Assembly: GCF_002127325.2 (NCBI RefSeq)
Contig: NC_035435.2
Location: 119,701,464-119,765,463 of the forward strand
From: Helianthus annuus
Lineage: Eukaryota; Streptophyta; Magnoliopsida; Asterales; Asteraceae
Length of the DNA stretch: 64,000 bases
Direction of reading: 5' to 3'
Shown here: piece after piece, positions 35,849 to 45,911 of the stretch
Layout of the letters: every line of letters starts with the position of its first letter
Numbering within the stretch: position 1 is the first letter of the stretch
Position numbers and translations under genes: made by a program
The notes under the pieces: generated by a model
Database searches by the model: none
Told to the model about the DNA's origin: nothing
What the model saw: only the letters and a program-made list of their open reading frames with translations

Positions 35849-38510
35849 TGTCACACCCCAACCGATGGCGGAATCATCGGGACGCTGCACTATGCGAATC
35901 AGATTGCTCATGAGAATCCATAACTATATTGCAACAGTATTTAATGTGTTCATTATCCCATACTAATAAACATACAATCACATAAGGTATCACAGATTTC
36001 TTGTCCTCTCGAACAATACAAATCCGACAACATAGATTTTAGGTGAGTTTCTAGACTTCCTAGCTTGATTTGATGTAGACTGCTACTAAACCTGCAACAT
36101 ACATTAAAACAACGTCAATACAAAAGTATTGGCTAGTATACAAGTTTTGATAGAGTAGCGTAAAAATAGTTAAAAGTGTTGCGAATTACCAAATACATAA
36201 ACGGGATACCTCAACATACATGCAAAAAGACAGATACTACCAGCTAAGTCACTCGAGCTGCGATTGCGATTGCTATTCATCCTAACTAGACCCCGTCGGG
36301 TGCTATAGTACTATACTAGTTAAGGCGGGACCTCGCGAGTATAAGTCTTAACACATATGTAACTAGCATCACGTATAAATATGCATAACAGTTATTCACA
36401 AGTGATAAATAGTTTAATTGAGTAATTCGTTTGCATAAATTCGATTTAATAGGAACGTATGTTACACCCAAAATGCGATAAAAAGGGGTTCGAGTATACT
36501 CACAGTCGGTGCTCAGCAAGCAAACACAACTTGGTTGGATTGAAGGGAGAGCGTCTGAGATTAGCCTGGTTGGTTGCATAGCGCGTTAATCGGTGCAAAG
36601 TGTCAAAGGATCGGACAGTACTCCGATCGGATGGCAATCCGATCGAGTGGCCGGTCGATCGGGTGACAATCCGTTCTGATGGTCATCCGATCGGGTGACC
36701 ATTCGATTGGATTGCTACCTCATTGGGAAAGATGTGTTTGTGTATGATGGTTTGCCTTTTGAAGTTTTCGTTGTAGCATTTTGAAAACAGGGAAGTATCT
36801 CTACCTTTCAGGTCGGTCAGTCGAACGGCCAGTCGATCGGGTGGCAACTCGATCGGATGGCTGTTTGATCGGGCAGTGATCCGATTGGCAAGGCACTTTG
36901 GTTGATGATAAGTTCACAGCAGACTGGTCGCTCAATCGGGTGGAAATCCGATCGGGTGAAAATCCGTAGGAACTGATGTGTGATGAGGATTTGTAAAACG
37001 TTTAAGTGTTGAGGATCCAAAAGTCAGCCGATCGGATGGTCGTTCGATCGGATGGCAATCCGATCGGACGGCAATCCATTCGTTGTTCAGATCCTTGAAT
37101 GTTTGAAAATTGTTTAAGTCTTGATACCAAGTGCAACCCGACCGGATTGCAGGTCGATCGGGTGGCAGTCCGATCGGACGGCAATCCGATCGGACGGTAA
37201 CCCGTCCCGCAATCTGTTCGTTTTACAACTTGGCTATTTCGTTAAGTTGTTGCGATTTGATCGAGACGGTAGGACTACGGGCTAAACAATGGAACTCCAC
37301 CAAGTCCGAGTAGCCGGATCAGATGGGAATCACCCCGTCCGATCAGTTAACTGTTCTCGACAGTTATTCATGTTTAACACGACAAGCCAGTCATCTCGTC
37401 GATAGGAACTAGTTCTCAAACCGACACTTCACTATAGGAAGAGTAGAAGGTCAGTACGAGCTCTGTTGCTACCGGTTTCGAGTGAAAGGTTAAGAAAGTT
37501 TGAAGAAAAACTTAGAAAACTTAGATTTGACTTAGATTTAGGTGAGATTTGTGTTTTTACACCATGGAATCTATCAGATCTGGACTGTTCTTGATGAGAT
37601 GAGGTCACACTTCATTGTTCCCAAGAACTCCATGGTGACATCACCTTAGAATGGCTCGAATCCGAAGATTTAACAGTGAAAAAGTGAGATTTGATGGTGA
37701 AAAATATGAAGGAGTGCGTGTAGATCATAGAAGTACAAGATTTGAGGTAGAAACTTACCAGAATTGCGAGAAATCGAGAGAAAATGACCCCAAAGCGTGC
37801 TGGTCGAGTGAGAGCTGTCACATCACTGTTCAAGTGATGTGACAAGGGCTATTTATAAGTGAAGAGGAGAAAGGCGGTGCAGTGCATCGGATCGGATGAC
37901 TGTCCGATCGGTTGGCTGTCCGATCGGTTGGCTGTCCGATCGAATGGCTGTCCGATCGGATGGCCATTCGATCGAAGTGCCATTCAATCAAATGCCTCCG
38001 GCGAGCTGGGTTTTGGCGTTCCGTTTTGATTGTTAAGCGTTGCAATAGTCTGGTTACACATTCTCATCCACATTTTCATATATTTATTATAATTTAGCCA
38101 CATTGGGTCGTATATACATATCCATATTTCAAAGTTGCGATACCGTAACCGGGTTTCGTTTCGAATATGCGTTACTTTGCGACGCTTCACAATCATCGAG
38201 GAGGGTAGAATAGGTCCTCTCTCAATGTCATCGTGGACGTTAATGTGTGTGATGCGATATGCGTTTTGAGTAATGATTGCACTGCGACACATCATGGCTA
38301 TCAAGGAGGGTAGAATTGGTCCTCACTCGACATCTTCGTGGTTGTCAGCCAGTACAATGTGATGTGATAGCGATAAAATATGCGATAATATGCGAAAATA
38401 TTGTGATATAGCGATGTATGCGATATAGGTACATTATGATCTGAATCTCTGGTGCTAGGCGTAACGAGTATATTGAGTAGTAACAACGCACGAATGTGCG
38501 GGTTGTTACA
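35849..38510 (-). repeat. 3' LTR of element A
   Basis: Plus-strand ends TGTCACACCCC..GGGTTGTTACA; 2662 bp. The TATA box on the minus strand is TATAAATA at 37850-37857. CCGATCGG-type motifs cluster directly upstream of it (37885-37985) and again downstream (36605-37205). Open frames rich in S-D-R-x-A-x-R-S through these clusters are by-products of the repeat. Confidence 0.9.
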
Positions 38511-38524
38511 GTCTCCCCTGCTTT
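38511..38524 (-). promoter_or_regulatory. polypurine tract of element A
   Basis: The minus strand reads aaagcaggggagac directly before the LTR start TGTAACAACCC. It is preceded by the conserved block aatttcgggacgaaatttcc, which also occurs in element B with few changes. Confidence 0.85.
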
Positions 38525-40566
38525 AGGAAATTTCGTCCCGAAATTAATCCACAAGAAGGGTCGCGAGAGTCGATGCGAGCGAGTAAGCGATAAGGCGACG
38601 AGATAGCGAGCGATCGATTGAGTATTAACGCGCGAGAGTGTTGTGAAGACTAAGCGAGAGCAACGAGTTAAAGCGATTCGCATGATTAAAGGCGATAACA
38701 CACACAAGAAAGCGATTACAAAGCGTTTTAATTTTTGGAAAGTCGATTGATTGGGGAAAACTTGTTTATGAAAATCCTCTCACAATGCTGCGTTAACTGC
38801 AGCGATGTTCACCCCAGCGCTATGAGGAGGGTTTTGTTAGGTTACTAAAAGATTTTAAGGTGATTAAAACTCGTTTAACAAAATTTTGTCGTCACGTGGC
38901 AGTAACTTGAGTCGATTGTCACACCATCGTCACAAGATAATCTCATTTGTTCAAAGGTTTTGGTCAATTTTTTAGTTTTCTAAGAAAAAGTTTTGTTTCA
39001 CAAAGGTTTTGATAATATCAAAATTTTAATTTAAAGTCGGCCCCGCATGGCACTTTGCCCCGAAAGTTTGACAATATGTCTAAAACACTTATATATAGGA
39101 AGTATCAGCGGCGTATCCACCATGTTTTAGCCATATGGCTTCCGTCCCGTGAGGCGGTGTCATGTGTGTCGACGCAGTACTGATAGATTTCGATTCCCTT
39201 GGTCCAAGCGGAAGATAGTCGGACCAAGTGTAAGGGAAAGATTGAGCAAACTGAGCGATGAAGTCGTTTTCGAGCTCAGTTTAGTGACGAATGCGATAAG
39301 CGACGATTGGTACGCGATAATCGGTAACACAACACCAAACACCAAGCATAGTAAGCTAAGACGGCGACGATAAGCGAAAAGCGATAAGCGACAAGCGTAA
39401 AGCGATGAGTGATAACGACAAGCGATAATGGCAACTGTCGAGCGATAGGCGATAGTCGATGCGCTGCAAGCGATGGAGACTTGCGATTCGATTTAATTTT
39501 AACCACACCACAATTTTAACTAATATTAGCCCACATGGCCTTTTTCCACGAAAGTCTGCTGATACGGCTAAAACACCACCATGTATTAGTTTCGTCTCGT
39601 GAAGCGAGGTCGTGTGTGCGAACATAACGCAGATAACACAAATAGCGATAGGCGATAGCGATAAGCGATAAGAGTATCGAAGCGAGGAGATAGGTGCGAG
39701 AAGCGTTAAGGCGAAGAGCGAAGAGTGATGAGCGGTATACGTCAAGCAAACCACGATACGCGATTCACAGCAAGCGGTACACAGTAAGCGGTAAGCGATA
39801 GAGGGATACACACAAAATATGCGATTAAGTGAAACACCATAAGCGATAGCAATCCATATAATAAGCGAGTGAGATTGCGAACACACAATAAGCGATAGCG
39901 CAAGACATATAATATATGATTTGCGATTTGTGAGATAGATTCTAGCGATAATGCGATTGCGAGCGTGTTGACTTCACGCTTGAGTTGCGATTGAGATTGT
40001 TACGCCTTGTGATGTAGTATAATGTGTCGAAAATAACCACAATAGTATAATAGGTCTACGTTCCAACTCCACATGGCACTTTCTTCACAAAACTTTGGTT
40101 AGCATGGTGAAACACCGTCATGTTTCAACCATACGCCTCTGTTCCGTGAATAGATGTCACACTTCGTCAGACATGGTCAAGACGCTTATATATAGGAAGT
40201 ACCAGCGGCGTATCCACCACGCTTAACCATGCCTTGAACGTTAAGGCATTATTAAAACTCACTACGATGTCCGTGCACTAACCAAAATAATCCCGTGTGC
40301 ACCCGTGATTAATTTGATTCTTGCACGTTTGTCGTACGTTATCTCAAGAACGCATAGTAGGGGTAAACTGCGTTATATAGTACATAGTGCTAGCATTAGA
40401 TTGTGCGCGAGTAAAAAATAGAATCCACATGCGTCGAAAGATAGAGTAAGCTTCCACACATAAAAGAGATTGACGGCGATAAGTCGTATTATTACAACAA
40501 CATTAGAAGCAAAATAACGTTGCTGTGGAGGACTTTTGCGGAGACTGCAGTTGTTGATGAAAATCC
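38525..40566 (-). other. non-coding internal region of element A with GCGATA-rich repeats
   Basis: Dense gcgata/gcgataagcg short repeats lie at 38540-38720, 39355-39480 and 39630-39910. A longer diverged block (catggcactttgccccgaaagt, ..taaaacac.., gtcccgtgaggcggtgtcat) recurs near 39040, 39530 and 40065, about 500 bp apart. Tatataggaagta(t/c)cagcgg with gcgtatccacca occurs at 39092 and 40189. The longest frame (39356-39886) is a translation of the short repeat, not a credible protein. This is where pol would be expected. Confidence 0.6.
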
Positions 40567-41679
40567 TCAAGGTTGCAGTCCTGCGCGGCAGTTCTGGGTA
40601 AAATGACCATACCAGTTGCAATTATCGCAATAACGACAGTTAGTTCCTGGTGGGTGATGATACGTACACATGAGACACAGTGGATGGCTTCCGGTGTAGG
40701 CGCGCTTCACAAGAACGGGAACAAACCGTAGCGGTGTGGGGTTTGGAATTTCATCCACGCTTGGTTCCTTTCGCTTATGGTTGAGCTCATTGTGATCCTG
40801 AGATGATGCAGTGTCGTTGGCGGATTCTTCTGATGATTCGCTGGAAATATCATCGAAGGAATCTTCAGAAGAATCGTCGGTAGAATCGTTGGAAGAATCG
40901 TCGGATGAATCGATGACGATTGCTTGGTGAGCCTGCTTGACAAGATTCTTGGAGAAGAATCCGTCCAAGACTCGTTTATCGTTGATTTCTGCGGCCAAGC
41001 GGTAGGTTTCTTCAATTGTAGCAGGTCTTGCAGCTTCGACGAAATCGCCCACACATTCAGGCAAGCCGCGAATGTACTTCGTTATGGCTTTTTCTGAAGT
41101 GTTGACTTGACTTGGGCGGATTATGCTAAGCTGTTTGAACCTTGCGGTGTAGCCAGCATTGTCACCTTCGACTTGCTTGATTTTCCAAAATTCGTCTTCG
41201 AGTTTCTAGACTTCGTGGGGAGGGCGGTACTCTTTCTTCATGAGCTCTTTCAGCTCATTCCAAGAGAGAGCATAAGCTGCGGAGATCCCACGTTTGTTAC
41301 GTTCGGCGGTCCACCAGTCGAGTGCTTGCGATTGAAATACTCCGGTAGCACAAGTGGTACGAAAACCATTGGGACACCCACTCTGACAAAGGGTAACTTC
41401 GATAGAATCGAACCACTGAAGTAGTTGGGACACACCTCCTTCACCCGTGAACTCCATTGTATCACAGGCTTTGAAGTGTTTGTAGAGGAAAGCAGATTGC
41501 GGCACTTTCGTCTTAGAGCCTTCCGGTGTTCGAGAGTTGCTTAGAGAGTGCACTTGAGCGACAATTTGAGGAATGACCTTGACCACTTCCTTGGTCACAA
41601 GCGAGGCAATCCTCTTCTCGGCGCTTCGTTTGGCTCGTCTCCTAGCTATTCGTCTCGAGGTAGAGTTGTTGGAAGGCAT
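40567..41679 (-). pseudogene. gag of element A with one in-frame amber stop
   Basis: A gag of 370 codons on the minus strand, starting MPSNNSTSRRIARRRAKRSA (basic N-terminus). The capsid core follows (FTGEGGVSQLLQWFDSIEV, ALDWWTAERNKRG, EYRPPHEV). A single TAG at 41203-41205 stands where element B has a glutamine codon. The same frame then continues (KLEDEFW, YIRGLPECVGDF), through a long Ser/Asp-rich linker (DSSNDSTDDSSEDSFDD) to one CCHC knuckle (CDNCNWYGHFTQNC). Apart from that codon the frame is open, so it is recently inactivated or read through. No protease follows. Confidence 0.85.
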
Positions 41680-42868
41680 CTAGACAGAGAGAGATTTGGA
41701 ATGAGATTCGATCATAATGATTTTGAGTTTTGCGATGCTATTGAGCGCGATCAAAACTCGTTGCGAGTAATATAATAGACTTCACATAGGAGCCACATAT
41801 GAGGCATGAAATTCCTAAGTTCCCACACAATTGATTTGCTACGTGTATATATATATATATATATATATAATTAGTTGTAGTTTATGCTTACACACATACA
41901 TATCGGTGCAGAATACGCGAGGACGCGATGAAGAGGAAGAGAGCGAGAGCGAAAGCGAGTAATTAGATATTAGCTTTGTTGCGAACATTCGTTTTTGTTT
42001 TAGATTGCGACGGTTGTGCGAGTTGTGCGTTAGTGAGCGAAAATTTATAAATTGAGAAATCGATAAGGCGTAAAATAAACAGGTAAAGCGTAATTAAGTT
42101 CGGTAAAGCGTAAAGTCGGTGAGTCGTAAGCTAGTAAAACGGATAGAGTGCCTCGGGTGTTTAGGCGTCGACTACCCAAGGTAACCCAACTATACCTGAC
42201 AAGTTCGTGCATACGCGTTGACCTAGAAGACTTATGCTTCCACTGGGATGCAGCTCATGGCATTCGTCCTCCTAGTCATCGTGTGGCTCGGGTCGTCGTT
42301 ATAGTCCAGTCCTTGGTGAGAGCTTTTTGAAAACTATATTAGAGAGTGGAACGGTTTATTAAGATACGGGTTTCATCCCTAACTTAACAACTTCGTTCCT
42401 AATTGTGGTTGTGCTCTTCGAATAAATTCGGGAGTTCACTGGATTTTGATATGAAGACTTTCGTTGAGATTCGGATGTCACTCCTAGCTCATCAGAAAGT
42501 TCTCGTGCTAGAAAAATACGCTGAGTGAGCGATCTTATCGAGAGTTCTTGGTTTTCACGCCTGATCTCGACTGGACCACTCGGTTTTGTTAGGCGAATAA
42601 TTTGGAAAACGTGTGTATTGTGTTGGCCTTAGGAAAGGCTAAGTAAAGTTCTTGCCTTAGGAAAGGCTTTTCGCGTGAAATTGTAGTATGTGGTGTTCAC
42701 ACGAAGTAGTAGTTTTTAGCGAATTCGATCGAGAGTATCAATTAGGCCCGTACAATCTCCTACTAGGTTCGTACGAGTCTTCCTGTTGGTACTTAGACTC
42801 TAGACTAGGTCGTTTCTAAGACATTGACCCGGACTAGGTCAAGTCTGGCCTAATTCCCTATAGTTATG
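41680..42868 (-). other. 5' leader of element A
   Basis: Non-coding sequence between primer site and gag. It includes a short (TA)n run at 41848-41869. Near 42625-42670 the phrase ccttaggaaaggct occurs twice. It shares cttcg/gattcggatttcactcctaac-type blocks with the leader of element B. Confidence 0.6.
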
Positions 42869-42880
42869 GCTCTGATACCA
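42869..42880 (-). promoter_or_regulatory. primer binding site (initiator tRNA-Met) of element A
   Basis: Minus strand TGGTATCAGAGC, three bases inside the 5' LTR boundary at 42884. Confidence 0.9.
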
Positions 42881-42883
42881 ATC

Positions 42884-45533
42884 TGTCACACCCCAACTGA
42901 TGGCGGAATCATCGGGGCGCGACACTATGCGAATCAGATTGCTCAAGAGAATCCATAACAACTATATTGCGACAGTATTTAATGTGTTCATTATCCCATA
43001 CTAATAAACCATACAATCACATGAGGTATCACAGATTTCTTGTCCTCTCAAACCATACAAATCCGACAACATAGATTTTAGGTGAGTTTCGAGACTTCCT
43101 AGCTTAATTTAATGTAGACTGCTACTAAACCTGCAACATACGTTAAAACAACGTCAATACAAAAGTATTGGCGAGTATACAAGTTTTGATAGAGTAGCGT
43201 AAAAATAGTTAAAAGTGTTGCGAATTACCAAATACATAACGGGATACCTCAACATAGATGCAAAAAGACAGATACTACTAGCTAAGTCACTCGAGCTGCG
43301 ATTGCAATTGCTATTCATCCTAACTAGACCTCGTCGGGTGCTATAGTACTATACTAGTTAAGGAGGGACCTCGCGAGTATAAGTCCTAACACATATGTAA
43401 CTAGCATCACGTATAAATATGCATAACAGTTATTCGCAAGTGATAAATAGTTTAATTGAGTAATTCGTTTGCATAAATTCGATTTAATAGGAACGTATGT
43501 TACACCCAAAATGCGATAAAAAGGGGTTCGAGTATACTCACAGTCGGTGCTCAGCAAGCAAACACAACTTGGTTGGATTGAAGGGAGAGCGTCTGAGATT
43601 AGCCTGGTTGGTTGCATAGCGCGTTAATCGGTGCAAAGTGTCAAAGGATCGGACAGTACTCCGATCGGATGGCAATCTGATCAAGTGGCCAGTCGATCGG
43701 GTGACCGTTCGATTGGATTGCTACCTCATTGGGAAAGATGTGTTTGTGTATGATGGTTTGCCTTTTGAAGTTTTCGTTGTAGCATTTTGAAAACATGGAA
43801 GTATCTCTACCTTTCAGGTCGGTCGATCGAACGGCCGGTCGATCGGGTGGCAACTCAATCGGATGGCTGTTCAATCGGGCAGTGATCCGATTGGCAAGGC
43901 ACTTTGGTTGATGATAAATTCACAGCAGACTGGTCGCTTGATCGGGTTGAAATCCGATCGGGTGACAATCCGTTGGAACTGATGTGTGATGAGGATTTGT
44001 AAAACGTTTAAGTGTTGAGGATCCAAAAGTCAGCCAATCGGATGGTCGTTCGATCGGATGGCAATCCGATCGGACGACAATCCGATCGGACGACAATTCG
44101 TTCGTTGTTCAGATCCTTGAATGTTTGAAAATTGTTTAAGTCTTGATACCAAGTGCAACCCGACCGGATTGCAGGTCGATCAGGTGGCAGTCCGATCGGA
44201 CGGCAATCCGATCGGACGGTAACCCGTCCCGCAATCTGTTCGTTTTACAACTTGGCTATTTCGTTAAGTTGTTTCGATTTGATCGAGACGGTACGACTAC
44301 GACCTAAACAATGGAACTCCACCAAGTCCGAGTCGTCGGATCAGATGGGAATCACCCCGTCTGATCAGTTAACTGTTCTCGACGGTTATTCGTGTTAAAC
44401 ACGACAAGCCGGTCACCTCGTCGATAGGAACCAGTTCTCAAACCGACACTTCACTATAGGAAGAGTAGAAGGTCAGTACGAGCTTTGTTGCTACCGGTTT
44501 CGAGTGAAAAGTTAAGAAAGTTTGAAGAAAAACTTAGAAAACTTAGATTTGACTTAGATTTAGGTGAGATTTGTGTTTATACACCGTGGAATCTATCAGA
44601 TCTGGACTGTTCTTGATGAGATGAGGTCACGCTTCATTGTTCCCAAGAACTCCATGATGACATCACCTTAGAACGACTCGAATCCGAAGATTTAACGGTG
44701 AAAAAGTGAGATTTGATGGTGAAAAAGATGAAGGAGTGCGCGTAGATCATAGAAGTACAAGATTTGAGGTAGAAACTTACAAGAATTGCGAGAAATCGAG
44801 AGAAAATGACCCCAAAGCGTGCTGGTCGAGTGAGAGCTGTCACGTCACTGTTCAAGTGATATGACAAGGGCTATTTATAGGTGAAGAGGAGAAAGGCGGT
44901 GCAGTGCATCGGATCGGATGGCTGTCCGATCGGTTGGCTATCCGATCGGTTGGCTGTCCGATCGGATGGCTGTCCGATCGGAAGGCCATTCGATCGAAGT
45001 GCCATTGGATCAAACGCCTCCGGCGAGTTGAGTTTTGGCGTTCCGTTTCGATTGTTAAGCGTTGCAATAGTTTGGTTACACATTCTCATCCACATTTTCA
45101 TATATTTATTATAATTTAGCCACGTTGGGTCGTATATACATATCCATATTTCAAAGTTGCGATACCATAACCGGGTTTCGTTTCGAATATGCGTTACTTT
45201 GCGACGCTTCACGGTCATCGAGGAGGGTAGAATAGGTCCTCTCTCAATGTCATCGTGAACGTTAATGTGTGTGATGCGGTGTGCGTTTTGAGTAATGAGT
45301 TGCACTGTGACACATCACGACTATCAAGGAGGGTACCATTGGTCCTCACACGACATATTCGTGGTTGTCAGCCAGTACAATGTGATGTGATAGCGATAAA
45401 ATATGCGATAATATGCGAAAATATTATGATATAGAGATGTATGCGATATAGGCACATTAGGATCTGAATCTCTGGTGCTAGGCGTAACGAGTATATTGAG
45501 TAGTAACAACGCACGAATGTGCGGGTTGTTACA
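42884..45533 (-). repeat. 5' LTR of element A
   Basis: 2650 bp, homologous to 35849-38510. The TATA box on the minus strand is at 44872-44879, with CCGATCGG motifs at 44910-45005 upstream and 43650-44220 downstream. Among the differences from its partner is a shorter first motif cluster (one tandem block missing near 43690). Confidence 0.9.
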
Positions 45534-45911
45534 AAGTCGGTTTGGTTTAACGGATTAATGTATATGCATGCTTTAAGTTGTTTTATTATCTTTTGTTGCT
45601 TCGTATGAATTTTGGTAAGTGTCTATATCACAGAATAGATTCATGCTAGGTTATAAATTAATTTTATAGTCTTTAGGGTTAATTGGTCAATACACCGTAG
45701 AAGTAATAATTGGTAATTTAATAAATTAAAGGGTTCTACTATTTTCAATAGCTGTGAAGTGCGAAATTATTGTTAGGTATTCATCATTAAATTGCTAGGT
45801 AGGATATCTCTGAGGAGTCTGAACTAGTTTCCGTAGTTATAGTTGTTTAACAAGTTAAACTGAAATTCCAAACTTATCCTAGGTTAATAACCCGTGAGGG
45901 AGTGAATCGTA
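45534..45911. other. host fragment between elements A and B
   Basis: AT-rich DNA without genes. Across the element B insertion it continues at 53104 (gagtgaatcgta then ttagggtac), and across element A it joins 35848. It is probably part of the old LTR-like sequence at 32412. Confidence 0.5.

Larger units (their letters stand above)
35849..45533 (-). mobile_element. element A: gag-only gypsy-type LTR retrotransposon (9.7 kb)
   Basis: Left LTR 35849-38510 and right LTR 42884-45533 are clearly homologous, with scattered substitutions and small indels. The minus strand carries the primer binding site next to the right LTR and the polypurine tract next to the left LTR, so the element reads right to left. 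Flanking 5-mers are TAGTC (35844-35848) and AAGTC (45534-45538), a duplication with one change. The internal region of 4.4 kb has a gag frame but no protease, RT, RNase H or integrase that I can find. It therefore depends, or depended, on enzymes from another element. Confidence 0.9.

Noticed and set aside
37881..38045. Frames rich in S-D-R-x-A-x-R-S (also at 44852-45119 and 36817-37313)
   Set aside because: They are translations of the CCGATCGG repeat on either strand, with no family features.
39356..39886. A 176-codon minus-strand frame in element A
   Set aside because: It is a readthrough of the gcgata short repeat (I-A-Y-R-L-S patterns), with low complexity.
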